16,984 bases of DNA from JAAFKA01 sp044348925 (GCA_044348925.1 JBIKRY010000073.1:1-16984); one strand, 5' to 3'; counted from the stretch's first letter, positions 1 to 7,485 are shown. Translations and numbers: made by a program. Notes: generated by a model from the letters alone, not told the origin.

Positions 1-127
1 GAAATGTAAGGATAAAAACGAACTTTATTATAAATTCACAAATTTTGAGAAATAATTACTATTTTTCTTTCAATTTAGCCGACTTATTCGCCTAAAGGCG
101 AATATACGGTATCCGTAGTTCACGTTA
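1..127. repeat. Partial copy of the family-2 palindromic element (left end outside window)
   Basis: This stretch matches 7949-8075 with 6 mismatches in 127 bp. It carries the right-hand hairpin at 86-103 (ATTCGCC, loop TAAA, GGCGAAT) followed by ATACGGT and the outer arm ATCCGTAGTTCACGTT (111-126). The left half should lie just upstream of the window. There is no coding potential. The element abuts a second repeat that begins at 137. Confidence 0.85.
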
Positions 128-136
128 GTTTTAGTA

Positions 137-228
137 TAAAAATCTATTTATTTTGGTCTAAAGTGTTTTATTGGTGCAATAAATCATGTACGGAACTGGA
201 GTTCCGTACTACTATGCAACTTACATTA
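137..228. repeat. Truncated family-1 palindromic element
   Basis: Positions 137-223 match 3375-3461 with 3 mismatches in 87 bp, in the same orientation. It contains a perfect hairpin at 188-209 (arms GTACGGAACT and AGTTCCGTAC, 2-nt loop GG). It ends with the terminal repeat at 211-228, whose complement reads TAATGTAAGTTGCATAGT. The left terminal repeat seen in the full copy at 3311-3466 is missing, so this copy is truncated, possibly by the neighbouring family-2 element. Confidence 0.85.
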
Positions 229-284
229 TTTACTAAAATCCACAAAAAGTAAGAAAATATTTTAGTTTCTACAATTAATTTTAG

Positions 285-292
285 TAAGTTTG
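285..292 (+). promoter_or_regulatory. Possible -7 element for the helicase gene
   Basis: TAAGTTTG fits the Bacteroidota -7 consensus TAnnTTTG and lies 24 bp before the ATG at 317. No convincing TTTG -33 box is visible 17-21 bp upstream, so this is a half-supported promoter. Confidence 0.35.
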
Positions 293-316
293 TAACTGCT
301 TGTTAAAAAAAATAGT

Positions 317-3301
317 ATGACAGTTTCTACCGACCAACCATTTCAAATAGTTTATTCTTTGTTTCAACACCAATACTTAGGCTATTTGTTTAATGTCTAT
401 GCAGTGCAATTAGATGTATATAGACGTTTGACTCTACAATATCAAACAATTTCACGAACCAATGCCAAAGATTTTGCTTTGCAAGAGGCAGACTATGAAC
501 TAATAGATTTGGTAGAAGCTATGCAACAAGATGCCATTATCAAAAAATATGCCCAGAAAAAAGTGCCTGCCGAAACTTTTTTTCTCAAAGTTTATGACCG
601 AGATACTGGAGATAAAGCATTGCAAGAGGCTATTATGATAGATTTGGAAAATAAACGAGGTCGTCTATTAGAAAAATTGCAACAACGCAACAAATTACTT
701 TTCGAAATGTCTAATGACGGTGTGCCAACACACAAAAAAATAGACATAGAAACCGAAAAAGCAAAAGTATTGTTCCATTTTTTTCGCAACAAAGATAATA
801 CACATTATTTCCCAACCCTGAAACATAAAGGCAAAAAATTAGAATTTCAATACAAAAATGCGGTTTTAATTTGTAATGAACCTGCATTTTTATTGCTTGG
901 CGAACATTTATATAGTTTTGAGAAAAATTTAGATGGCAAAAAATTACAACCTTTTCTCTATAAAAATTTTATTGTCATTCCAAAAACTATAGAAGATACT
1001 TATTTTAGAAAATTTGTAGCACCACTCATCGAGGACTTTGATGTCCATGCCGAAGGTTTTGAGATTAGAAAAGCAAAAGCACAACCTTCTGCAATTTTAA
1101 ATTTTGGAGAATTGCTAAAAAATCCAAAACTTAATTTATTGGAAAATCAGCATCAGGCACAAGTGGACAAGCAAGTGGACAAACAAACAGAAAAACAAAC
1201 AATAGATGCAAGCAATCAAGAAGAGGAAAAAATAGTGTTTAGTTTGGGGTTTCAATACGACAATTTTTTGTTTGATAGTGATAATACAAGCCCAAGTAAT
1301 GTTTATATAGAAAAAAACGAAAATGATTATATTTTTCACAAGATAATACGTAACCAACATTTTGAAAAAGAAAATTTGCTGTTTCTACAAACCTTAGAAT
1401 TATACCTCAAAAATGGAAAAGCTATTATGGATAAAGCAAAGGCTTTTGCGTGGATAAGTGAGCATATAGAAACTTTGACCAAAGTAGGTATCAGCTTGAA
1501 ACAGAATAACTTAGATACAAAAAAATACTTCATAGGCAAGTCTTCTATGAATTTGCAAGTCAAAGAAAATAAAGATTGGTTTGATGTATATGCTACCGTA
1601 CATTTTGGCGAATATGAAATTCCATTTCTACAAATTCGCAAAATGATACTACAAAAAATTAGAGAATTTAGATTACCAAATGGCGAAATAGCCGTAATTC
1701 CCGATGTATGGTTTTCGCAATATTATGATATTTTTAACTTTATTGATGATAGAAATAACGAAAATAAACTCAAAAAGCACCATCTTGGTTTGTTACAAGA
1801 TTTGCAGACAGGCAGTTACGCCACACTAACCATGAGTAGAAAATTGGAGAAATTGCGAAATTTTGAACACATCGAAAGCTATGATTTGCCAAAAGGTTTT
1901 GTAGGTGATTTGCGACCTTACCAAAAAGCAGGCTACGATTGGTTGCGTTTTTTGGCAGATTTTAATTTTGGAGGTTGCTTGGCAGATGATATGGGATTGG
2001 GCAAAACCGTACAAACTTTGGCTATGTTGCAAGCACAAAAAGAAGCAAACCAAACACAGGAAATAAAGCAAGCATCATTGCTAATAATGCCAACTTCCTT
2101 GATTTATAATTGGCAGAAAGAAGCTATGAAGTTTACACCAGAACTCAAAATTTTGAATTATACGGGAAGTAATCGTAACAAAAATGTGCAGATTTTTGAT
2201 TATTATGATTTGATAATTACCTCATACGGTACGGCAAGAATTGATGGCGAAATTTTAGAAAAATACTATTTTAATTATATTATTTTAGACGAATCGCAGG
2301 CAATAAAAAACCCTGAAGCAAATACTACCAAAGCATTGCGAGAATTGAATAGTAAATTTCGGTTGATTTTGACAGGTACACCGATTGAAAATACTACGAT
2401 GGATTTGTGGTCGCAGATGAGTTTTGTCAATGCAGGTTTGTTGGGAAATTTGTCGTTTTTTCGCAACGAGTTTCAAATTCCGATTGAGAAAAAAAATGAT
2501 GTCGAAAAGTTAAAAAAATTACATTCTATTATCAAACCCTTTATTCTTAGACGTTTAAAAACACAAGTTGCAAAAGATTTGCCCGAAAAAACAATCAATG
2601 TCAAATATTGCAAAATGACAAATGAGCAAGAAAAACGGTACGAAGAAGTCAAATCACATTATCGAAACAAAATTTTGGAACATATCGAAAAAAATGGCAT
2701 TGCACAGTCGCAAATGCTTTTGATTCAAGGGCTTACACAACTTAGACAAATTGCTAATCACCCAAAAATGATAGATAGCAATTATACAGCCGATTCGGGC
2801 AAGCTCGAAGATATGTTGTATATGTTGCAAACAGCTTTGAGTGAAGGGCATAAAGTCTTGATTTTCAGCCAGTTTGTCAAACATTTGACGATTGTAAAAG
2901 AGGAAGTAGAAAAGCTAAACATTCGTTATGCCTATTTAGATGGTAGCACTACAGATAGACAAGCACAGGTAGAACTATTCCAAAATAATAAACAGATACA
3001 AATTTTCCTAATTTCTTTGAAAGCTGGAGGAGTTGGCTTAAATCTAACTGCCGCCGACTATGTATTTTTGTTAGACCCTTGGTGGAATCCTGCCGCCGAA
3101 AATCAAGCCATTGATAGGTCGCATAGAATTGGACAAAAACAAAATGTAATTGTCTATAAGTTTATTTCCCAAAATACTGTAGAAGAAAAAATATTGCTGA
3201 TGCAACAAAATAAAATTCGTTTGGCAAATGATTTAATTAGTAATGAAGAAGGATTTATGAAAAGTTTGGACAAGACAGATATTGAATTATTGTTGCAATA
3301 A
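317..3301 (+). CDS. SNF2/Rad54-family DEAD-like helicase
   Basis: This is a Swi2/Snf2-type double-stranded DNA translocase of 994 residues. The C-terminal half holds the full motor: LRPYQKAGYDWLRF (about 532), Walker A DDMGLGKT (about 557), motif II DESQ (about 658), LTGTPIEN (about 685), and lobe 2 with GGVGLNLTAADYVFLLDPWW and SHRIGQ (about 934). The DESQ box differs from the DEAH/DEGH of eukaryotic members, but bacterial members commonly vary here. The first 530 residues are lysine-rich and I cannot assign them; bacterial HepA-like SNF2 proteins often carry large unclassified N-terminal regions. A low-complexity linker rich in VDKQ/TEKQ lies near residues 283-297. No restriction, methylase or toxin partner is adjacent. 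Substrate and role are unknown. Repeats of the same family flank the gene on both sides. Confidence 0.95.
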   Translation: MTVSTDQPFQIVYSLFQHQYLGYLFNVYAVQLDVYRRLTLQYQTISRTNAKDFALQEADYELIDLVEAMQQDAIIKKYAQKKVPAETFFLKVYDRDTGDKALQEAIMIDLENKRGRLLEKLQQRNKLLFEMSNDGVPTHKKIDIETEKAKVLFHFFRNKDNTHYFPTLKHKGKKLEFQYKNAVLICNEPAFLLLGEHLYSFEKNLDGKKLQPFLYKNFIVIPKTIEDTYFRKFVAPLIEDFDVHAEGFEIRKAKAQPSAILNFGELLKNPKLNLLENQHQAQVDKQVDKQTEKQTIDASNQEEEKIVFSLGFQYDNFLFDSDNTSPSNVYIEKNENDYIFHKIIRNQHFEKENLLFLQTLELYLKNGKAIMDKAKAFAWISEHIETLTKVGISLKQNNLDTKKYFIGKSSMNLQVKENKDWFDVYATVHFGEYEIPFLQIRKMILQKIREFRLPNGEIAVIPDVWFSQYYDIFNFIDDRNNENKLKKHHLGLLQDLQTGSYATLTMSRKLEKLRNFEHIESYDLPKGFVGDLRPYQKAGYDWLRFLADFNFGGCLADDMGLGKTVQTLAMLQAQKEANQTQEIKQASLLIMPTSLIYNWQKEAMKFTPELKILNYTGSNRNKNVQIFDYYDLIITSYGTARIDGEILEKYYFNYIILDESQAIKNPEANTTKALRELNSKFRLILTGTPIENTTMDLWSQMSFVNAGLLGNLSFFRNEFQIPIEKKNDVEKLKKLHSIIKPFILRRLKTQVAKDLPEKTINVKYCKMTNEQEKRYEEVKSHYRNKILEHIEKNGIAQSQMLLIQGLTQLRQIANHPKMIDSNYTADSGKLEDMLYMLQTALSEGHKVLIFSQFVKHLTIVKEEVEKLNIRYAYLDGSTTDRQAQVELFQNNKQIQIFLISLKAGGVGLNLTAADYVFLLDPWWNPAAENQAIDRSHRIGQKQNVIVYKFISQNTVEEKILLMQQNKIRLANDLISNEEGFMKSLDKTDIELLLQ

Positions 3302-3310
3302 GGAAATAAG

Positions 3311-3466
3311 TAATGTAAGTTGCGTAGTACGTAGCTCCAGCTACGTACAATCGTAGAAACAAGTATATTTTACCTAAAAATCTATTTATTTTGGTATAAA
3401 GTGTTTTATTGGTGCAATAAATTATGTACGGAACTGGAGTTCCGTACTACTACGCAACTTAGATTA
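3311..3466. repeat. Full family-1 element with terminal inverted repeats and two terminal hairpins
   Basis: A 156-bp non-coding element starts 10 bp after the helicase stop codon. Its terminal inverted repeats are 18 bp (3311-3328 and 3449-3466, 1 mismatch, TAATGTAAGTTGCGTAGT). Just inside each lies a perfect 10-bp-arm hairpin: 3327-3348 (arms GTACGTAGCT and AGCTACGTAC) and 3426-3447 (arms GTACGGAACT and AGTTCCGTAC). GTAG directly precedes each hairpin when read inward from the end. The right half is duplicated at 137-228. Confidence 0.85.
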
Positions 3467-3491
3467 AGTAATAAGACAAAAATGTATAAAT

Positions 3492-3524
3492 AAAAAAAGG
3501 CAAATCTTAAAAGATTTGCCTTTT
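3492..3524 (-). terminator. Intrinsic terminator of the tRNA-Thr gene
   Basis: A perfect 14-bp inverted repeat occupies 3495-3524 (arms AAAAGGCAAATCTT and its complement, 2-nt centre). On the minus strand it begins directly after the tRNA 3' end and is followed by a run of seven T, which fits factor-independent termination of the tRNA transcript. Confidence 0.85.
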
Positions 3525-3525
3525 G

Positions 3526-3598
<73 letters not shown>

Positions 3599-3671
3599 TT
3601 GTTAAACTTTTAGAAGTTTTTTAAAAATTGTGCTTGACTATTTTTAATTAGCTCCTTCGTTTATTGTGGTA

Positions 3672-3702
3672 CAAAGGTAGGTATAAAATTTATATTTCAA
3701 AA
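3672..3702 (-). promoter_or_regulatory. Bacteroidota sigma-A promoter of tRNA-Thr
   Basis: On the minus strand the sequence reads TTTTG (3702-3698), an 18-bp spacer, then TACCTTTG (3679-3672). This is a near-exact match to the Bacteroidota consensus TTTG ... TAnnTTTG. The expected start of transcription is near 3665, giving a leader of about 65 nt before the tRNA. It is the best promoter in the window and a good marker of the phylum. Confidence 0.75.
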
Positions 3703-3782
3703 TTTTTTCTACTTTTTTTTTAAAAAAAATAAAAAAAAAATTCAATATGTTATTTTTTGGGTAAAAAATCCAAGAATAGTTC

Positions 3783-3975
3783 CTAACTTTCCGCATCAAA
3801 ATTTTAAAGTAAGGTTTATGTAATAAAATTCGTCTTACTGCTAAAATATTGCACACGGATAACACAGAACACGCAGATTTACACAGTTTTTCTACTTATA
3901 GTACCTTCCTTAACTTATAGTTTTCTATGTATCTATGTTACTATGTGGTTAAAATAATTTTGATGCGGAAAACCT
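3783..3975 (-). repeat. 193-bp interspersed repeat, copy 1 (inverted relative to copy 2)
   Basis: The reverse complement matches 6173-6365 at roughly 94 percent, with about 8 substitutions and two small indels. The ends carry a 16-bp inverted repeat, TTTCCGCATCAAAATT (3788-3803) against 3956-3971. There is no convincing coding frame. The rest of 3599-4044 holds the tRNA promoter and AT-rich DNA in which I see nothing else. Confidence 0.85.
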
Positions 3976-4044
3976 AAAAAAAAATATTGTAAAATATTGA
4001 TAATCAATTATTTGTATTTTATTTTTGGAATTAGTAAGAAACTT

Positions 4045-4368
4045 TTAGGAATCTTTATTTTTTTTCTCGGCTAATTCTTTGTTTACCAAAATATTCAACA
4101 TACTATGTTTGGCATCTTGTATATCTTGTTCGTGAATAAACCGCATTTGTTTATAAATTCTATATTCGTTGCGTTGTGTGCCTTTCCAAAAAGCAATTAA
4201 AGTCATTACATCTGGACAAAAAGGTTCTTTACAGGCTAATTCGGTTACGATAATGGTATTTTCGTCTGTTAAATCAAAAATATTTTTTGCTAACTGTTTA
4301 ATTTTGGTGCTAAATTTTTGTATTTTTTCTGTATTTTTTTCGTTTTCTGTAAAAATATGATTTTCCAT
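4045..4368 (-). CDS. Small conserved protein with ELACKEPFCPDVMT motif, function unknown
   Basis: A 107-residue soluble protein with no signal peptide or membrane segment. The central block TELACKEPFCPDVMTLIAFW (about residues 42-61) has two cysteines six apart, each followed by an E-P or P-D turn. It looks like a real conserved core and reminds me of small proteins with an ELxCxEPxCP signature, but I cannot name the family. The C-terminus is lysine-rich. The ATG at 4368 is the only sensible start. The gene stands alone, divergent from the ABC ATPase at 4558 across a 189-bp gap holding repeated ATTCCTAAA sites. A possible minus-strand -7 element (TAGGTTTG, 4443-4450) lies 75 bp upstream, without a clear -33 box. 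Confidence 0.75.
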   Translation of the reverse strand: MENHIFTENEKNTEKIQKFSTKIKQLAKNIFDLTDENTIIVTELACKEPFCPDVMTLIAFWKGTQRNEYRIYKQMRFIHEQDIQDAKHSMLNILVNKELAEKKNKDS

Positions 4369-4397
4369 TTTATATCTTTGTTTAAATTTGTCTGTAA

Positions 4398-4547
4398 TTT
4401 AGGAATATTTTTGTAGTAAATTTACAACAAAATAATATATTGCAAACCTAATTTTTTACTAAGTTTAACATATAGCTTAAAATTATACTACAAAGTTTAC
4501 ATTATTTACACAAATTATTTTTATTTTATTCCTAAAATATTCCTAAA
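4398..4547. promoter_or_regulatory. Three ATTCCTAAA sites in a divergent intergenic region (possible operators)
   Basis: ATTCCTAAA occurs at 4528-4536 and 4539-4547, and its complement TTTAGGAAT at 4398-4406. The outer pair extends to a 14-bp perfect inverted repeat (4398-4411 and 4534-4547). The sites bracket the whole gap between the divergent genes starting at 4368 (-) and 4558 (+). This could be a regulator-binding array or the ends of a small inverted-repeat element; the sequence does not decide between them. Confidence 0.35.
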
Positions 4548-4557
4548 TCTTATTATT

Positions 4558-5238
4558 TTGTTAATTAAAGCAGTAAATATAGAAAAAATCTATACCAATA
4601 TGGATATAGATACGTTGGCACTTCATAAAGTTAATTTGGAGGTGCAAGATGGAGAGTTTTTGTCTATTATGGGTCAGTCTGGTTGTGGCAAATCTACTTT
4701 GCTCAATTTGTTAGGGCTGTTGGATTTGCCAAGTCGTGGCGAATTATTTTTTGATGGGGTAGATGTTTTGACGCTTAATGCTTATAAAAGGGCTAATTTA
4801 CGAAAAAAAAATATTGGTTTTGTATTTCAAAGTTTTAATTTGATAGACGAGTTATCGGTGTACGAAAATGTAGAATTGCCATTGGTTTATCAAAATATTG
4901 CACCCGCCGAGAGGCAAAAACGTGTGATGCAGGTATTGGAAAAAATGGAAGTTGCCCACAAAAAAGACATATTTCCTCCGCATCTTTCGGGTGGTATTCA
5001 ACAAAGAGTGGCGGTAGCACGTGCTGTAGTGTCCAAACCACGATTATTGCTTGCAGACGAACCTACGGGCAATTTAGATTCTAAACATGGGCAAGATGTG
5101 ATGGATATTCTTACCCGTTTAAACGAGGAAGGAAGCACAATTATTATGGTAACACATTCGGCAGAATATGCAGCATATAGCAACCGAAGTATTTATATGC
5201 TTGACGGTCAAATAGTTACGCAAAATATAATGAAATAA
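4558..5238 (+). CDS. ABC transporter ATP-binding protein, MacB/LolD-like, without adjacent permease
   Basis: A complete 226-residue ABC ATPase of the MacB/LolD/FtsE class. Walker A is GQSGCGKST (39-47), the Q-loop lies in GFVFQSFN, the signature is LSGGIQQRVAVARA (about 144), Walker B is LLLADEPTGNLDS with D167/E168, and the H-loop is VTHS. The signature has I where LSGGQ is usual; other ABC families tolerate M here. The start is probably TTG at 4558: the next in-frame ATG (4600) would remove the conserved first beta-strand (LIKAVNIEKIY). Members normally work with an FtsX/MacB-type permease in lipoprotein release, peptide export or cell-envelope processes. None is adjacent, because the next gene downstream is convergent, so the partner must be encoded elsewhere. 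Confidence 0.92.
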   Translation: MLIKAVNIEKIYTNMDIDTLALHKVNLEVQDGEFLSIMGQSGCGKSTLLNLLGLLDLPSRGELFFDGVDVLTLNAYKRANLRKKNIGFVFQSFNLIDELSVYENVELPLVYQNIAPAERQKRVMQVLEKMEVAHKKDIFPPHLSGGIQQRVAVARAVVSKPRLLLADEPTGNLDSKHGQDVMDILTRLNEEGSTIIMVTHSAEYAAYSNRSIYMLDGQIVTQNIMK

Positions 5239-5263
5239 AATTTATTAGCAATAATTTTTTTTT
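5239..5263 (+). terminator. Weak terminator after the ABC ATPase
   Basis: Directly after the stop codon, TTATT-AGC-AATAA forms a short AT stem followed by nine T. The stem is weak, so the assignment rests mainly on position and the T run. Confidence 0.35.
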
Positions 5264-5416
5264 GCATCTTTTGATAAGCAATGTTTTCTAAAGTTAATGA
5301 ATCTAAAAAACTAAATCCACTATTTATTAACATAAGTTGCGTAGCAAATTGTATTGTATCCTTTGGCGTGGGTTGCTTTCAACTGCAAGGTTATTGCAAG
5401 ACATACACAAGGCAAT

Positions 5417-6022
5417 TTAGAACTTTAATACTAATTTTTCCCGCATCTTTTCCAAAGTGTTATGTAATCCATTGACAATAAAAGGTTCTACAAACCATAA
5501 AGGCAGTGGAACAGCAGGTTCAGAAAAAAATTGGTAGGTAATTTCTGTTTCTTGTGCCGAAATTTGTTTAAATAACCAAAAACCTTTTGAGTTCTTCATA
5601 CGTACTTTATCCGTTTTTTCGGGCAAAAAATTAGGCACACTATATAATTCCACCTTGATAGTATTATTTTGTGTATCTTCGACCAGAATATTATGGCTAA
5701 TCAAATCTCTATTTTGAAAAGGAAACGGTAAAGCTATTTCGGCGTATGTAAACCATTCTTTTGGCGAAATTACTTGAATTGTTTTAAATTCTTTGCTACG
5801 AGTTATCCATTGCTTGGCAAGTGTATCATTTTTTAGGAGATTGACACAAGCCTGTATCGAGGTTTTTACTTGCATCACTGCTCGATATTCCTTAAAATTA
5901 GTTTCCAAATATCGATGGTTATAGATTTGTATTTGGTTGGAATTTTTTTGCAATTTCCAAGCATCTGTAGCAATGTCCTTTCCTATAAAAATAGACAAGC
6001 AAAAAAGTAAAAAAAATTTCAT
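5417..6022 (-). CDS. Exported START-domain (lipid-binding fold) protein
   Basis: A 201-residue protein with an N-terminal signal peptide (MKFFLLFCLSIFIGKDIATD). A START/SRPBCC-type domain follows: WKLQKNSNQIQIYNHRY, the central WITRSKEFKTIQVISPKEWF, ALPFPFQNRDLI, and the C-terminal helix VPLPLWFVEPFIVNGLHNTLEKMREKL. START proteins bind lipids or other hydrophobic ligands in a helix-grip pocket. Bacterial members of this length are mostly uncharacterised, and this one probably acts in the periplasm. I chose the ATG at 6022. A longer reading frame to 6103 only adds residues translated from a 14-bp tandem repeat and would bury the signal peptide. The gene is transcribed alone and converges on the ABC ATPase, 178 bp away. 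Confidence 0.85.
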   Translation of the reverse strand: MKFFLLFCLSIFIGKDIATDAWKLQKNSNQIQIYNHRYLETNFKEYRAVMQVKTSIQACVNLLKNDTLAKQWITRSKEFKTIQVISPKEWFTYAEIALPFPFQNRDLISHNILVEDTQNNTIKVELYSVPNFLPEKTDKVRMKNSKGFWLFKQISAQETEITYQFFSEPAVPLPLWFVEPFIVNGLHNTLEKMREKLVLKF

Positions 6023-6033
6023 AGATAGGAAAT

Positions 6034-6089
6034 GAAATAAGAAATATAAAATAAGAAATATAAAATAAGAAATATAAAATAAGAAATAT
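6034..6089. repeat. Four tandem copies of a 14-bp unit
   Basis: The unit AAAATAAGAAATAT occurs four times head to tail (6034-6047 with G at position 1, then 6048-6061, 6062-6075 and 6076-6089). The array lies 12 bp upstream of the START-protein ATG, so it occupies that gene's promoter or leader. The unit is not a multiple of 3. Confidence 0.9.
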
Positions 6090-6172
6090 AACTTGCTTAT
6101 CAAGGGCTTTTATTGTATAAAATAGCAATTTAAGTAACAAGAAAAAATTAAATGATATTTAATAATTTAAGT

Positions 6173-6365
6173 AGGTTTTCTCTATCAAAATTATTTTAAC
6201 CACATAGTAACATAGATACATAGAAAAATATAAGTTAATGAAGGTAATATAAGTAGAAAAACTGTGTAAATCTGCGTGTTCTGTGTTATTCGTGTTCAAT
6301 ATTTTAGCAGTAAGACGATTTTATTACATAAACCTTACTTTAAAATTTTTTGATGCGGAAAACCT
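6173..6365 (+). repeat. 193-bp interspersed repeat, copy 2
   Basis: Matches the complement of 3783-3975 at about 94 percent. The right end GATGCGGAAAACCT (6352-6365) is intact, while the left end has CTCTATC where copy 1 has CCGCATC. The surrounding 6090-6625 has no gene. It also holds a small palindrome (AGCAAAG-T-CTTTGCT, 6374-6388) and the hairpin pair at 6485-6603. Confidence 0.85.
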
Positions 6366-6484
6366 ATAATTTAAGCAAAGTCTTTGCTAATGAACCGCAA
6401 AGTTGCTAAGTTCACAAAGAAAATAATGTAAATTTATTTTTTCTTGTTACTTATTGGATAATAAAACACAGGCAAATAACATTA

Positions 6485-6603
6485 GTAGTACGGAACTTGA
6501 GTTCCGTACAGTTATAAAAAATATAGACTTTTTTTATTAAAATTAACTTTAAAATACCTATTGCATTTGGTAAATCATGTACGGAACTGGAGTTTCGTAC
6601 TAC
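6485..6603. repeat. Inverted pair of family-1 hairpins (BIME-like)
   Basis: Two copies of the family-1 hairpin face each other: 6488-6509 (arms GTACGGAACT/AGTTCCGTAC, loop TG) and 6579-6600 (GTACGGAACT/AGTTTCGTAC, one G-T pair). GTAG precedes the first (6485-6488), and CTAC, its complement, follows the second (6600-6603). The spacer is AT-rich. The right hairpin ends 25 bp downstream of the surE stop codon and could also end that transcript. Confidence 0.8.
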
Positions 6604-6625
6604 AGTTTTGTTTTATAGAAATTTG

Positions 6626-7411
6626 TTAGCTATTCCAATCTGCATTGAGCTGTGCAATGGCGTGATGTGCTGTCAAATCAAATAAGCAAGGCACAACAGA
6701 AACATAATTATTTGCTATTGCCCATTCGTCTGTGTCTTGCCCTTTGTCGTTATTGATAAAATTGCCCGAAAGCCATAAATATTGTCTTCCGTAAGGGTCT
6801 GTTCTTTCCTCAAAATCTTCCTGCCAATGTGCAATAGCTTGGCGACAAATTTTAATTCCTTGAATACCTTGTTCTTGTTTAGCAGGTAAATTTACATTGA
6901 GGGCAACTCCTTTTGGCAAACCTTTTGCCAAAACTTGTGCTATAATTTGTTTGATAAAAGGAACTGTATGCGAAAAATCTGCATCTTTTCCATAATCACA
7001 TAACGAAAACCCTATAGCAGGCACTCCTTCTATAGCACCTTCGATGGCAGCCGACATAGTCCCAGAATAGAGTATGCTAATAGAAGTATTACTGCCATGA
7101 TTAACACCACTTAGTACCAAATCAGGCGGATTGCCTTTCAATACATAATGTTTGGCAAGTTTTACACAGTCTGCAGGAGTTCCCGAAGACTCATAGCAAT
7201 TGGTAACTTCTGGGAAAATACTTGATTTATATATTTTCAAAGGGTCATGAATGGTTATGGCGTGTCCCATGCCCGATTGTGGGCTATTGGGTGCTACTAC
7301 AATGATTTCGCCAAATTCAGCAGCAGCCTCAACCAAAGTACGAATTCCTTTGGCAGTAATACCATCATCATTAGAAATTAGAATACGAACTTGTTTTTTG
7401 CTATTTGTCAT
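6626..7411 (-). CDS. surE: 5'/3'-nucleotidase SurE
   Basis: SurE hydrolyses nucleoside 5'- and 3'-monophosphates using a divalent metal. The 261-residue product has the family's diagnostic metal-binding start ILISNDDGITAKGI (N14, D15, D16), then VVAPNSPQSGMGHAIT, SSGTPADCVKLA, and LVLSGVNHGSN with the conserved Asn, followed by SGTMSAAIEGAIEGVPAIGFS. The length is typical. I start at the ATG at 7411 (MTNSKKQVRIL) because the frame upstream to 7483 is not conserved-looking and runs into the preceding gene's end. A small membrane protein ends 74 bp upstream on the same strand, and the two may be co-transcribed. Confidence 0.96.
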   Translation of the reverse strand: MTNSKKQVRILISNDDGITAKGIRTLVEAAAEFGEIIVVAPNSPQSGMGHAITIHDPLKIYKSSIFPEVTNCYESSGTPADCVKLAKHYVLKGNPPDLVLSGVNHGSNTSISILYSGTMSAAIEGAIEGVPAIGFSLCDYGKDADFSHTVPFIKQIIAQVLAKGLPKGVALNVNLPAKQEQGIQGIKICRQAIAHWQEDFEERTDPYGRQYLWLSGNFINNDKGQDTDEWAIANNYVSVVPCLFDLTAHHAIAQLNADWNS

Positions 7412-7485
7412 ATTTTTGGATTGGTAATATTTTGTAAATTTTATAGGCAACTTTGCCTTTAGCAAAGGTGTTATTGCTAACAATA

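Noticed and set aside
188..209. Palindrome as an intrinsic terminator
   Set aside because: No T run follows in either direction, and the same hairpin recurs five times as part of a repeat family, so the repeat explanation is better.
592..2884. Several minus-strand open frames inside the helicase gene
   Set aside because: Antisense shadows of a long, clearly conserved gene.
3644..3865. 73-residue minus-strand open frame upstream of the tRNA
   Set aside because: It covers the tRNA promoter and runs into the 193-bp repeat; the composition (poly-Phe/Lys) is what AT-rich non-coding DNA gives.
5281..5475. 64-residue plus-strand open frame between the ABC and START genes
   Set aside because: It overlaps the 3' end of the START gene on the other strand, has no recognisable domain or protein-like pattern, and contains repeat-like GTTGCGTAGCAA.
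6034..6089. CRISPR-like array
   Set aside because: The units are contiguous 14-bp tandem copies with no spacers and no cas genes nearby.
6023..6103. N-terminal extension of the START-domain protein
   Set aside because: It is translated from the 14-bp tandem array and would place a signal peptide internally.
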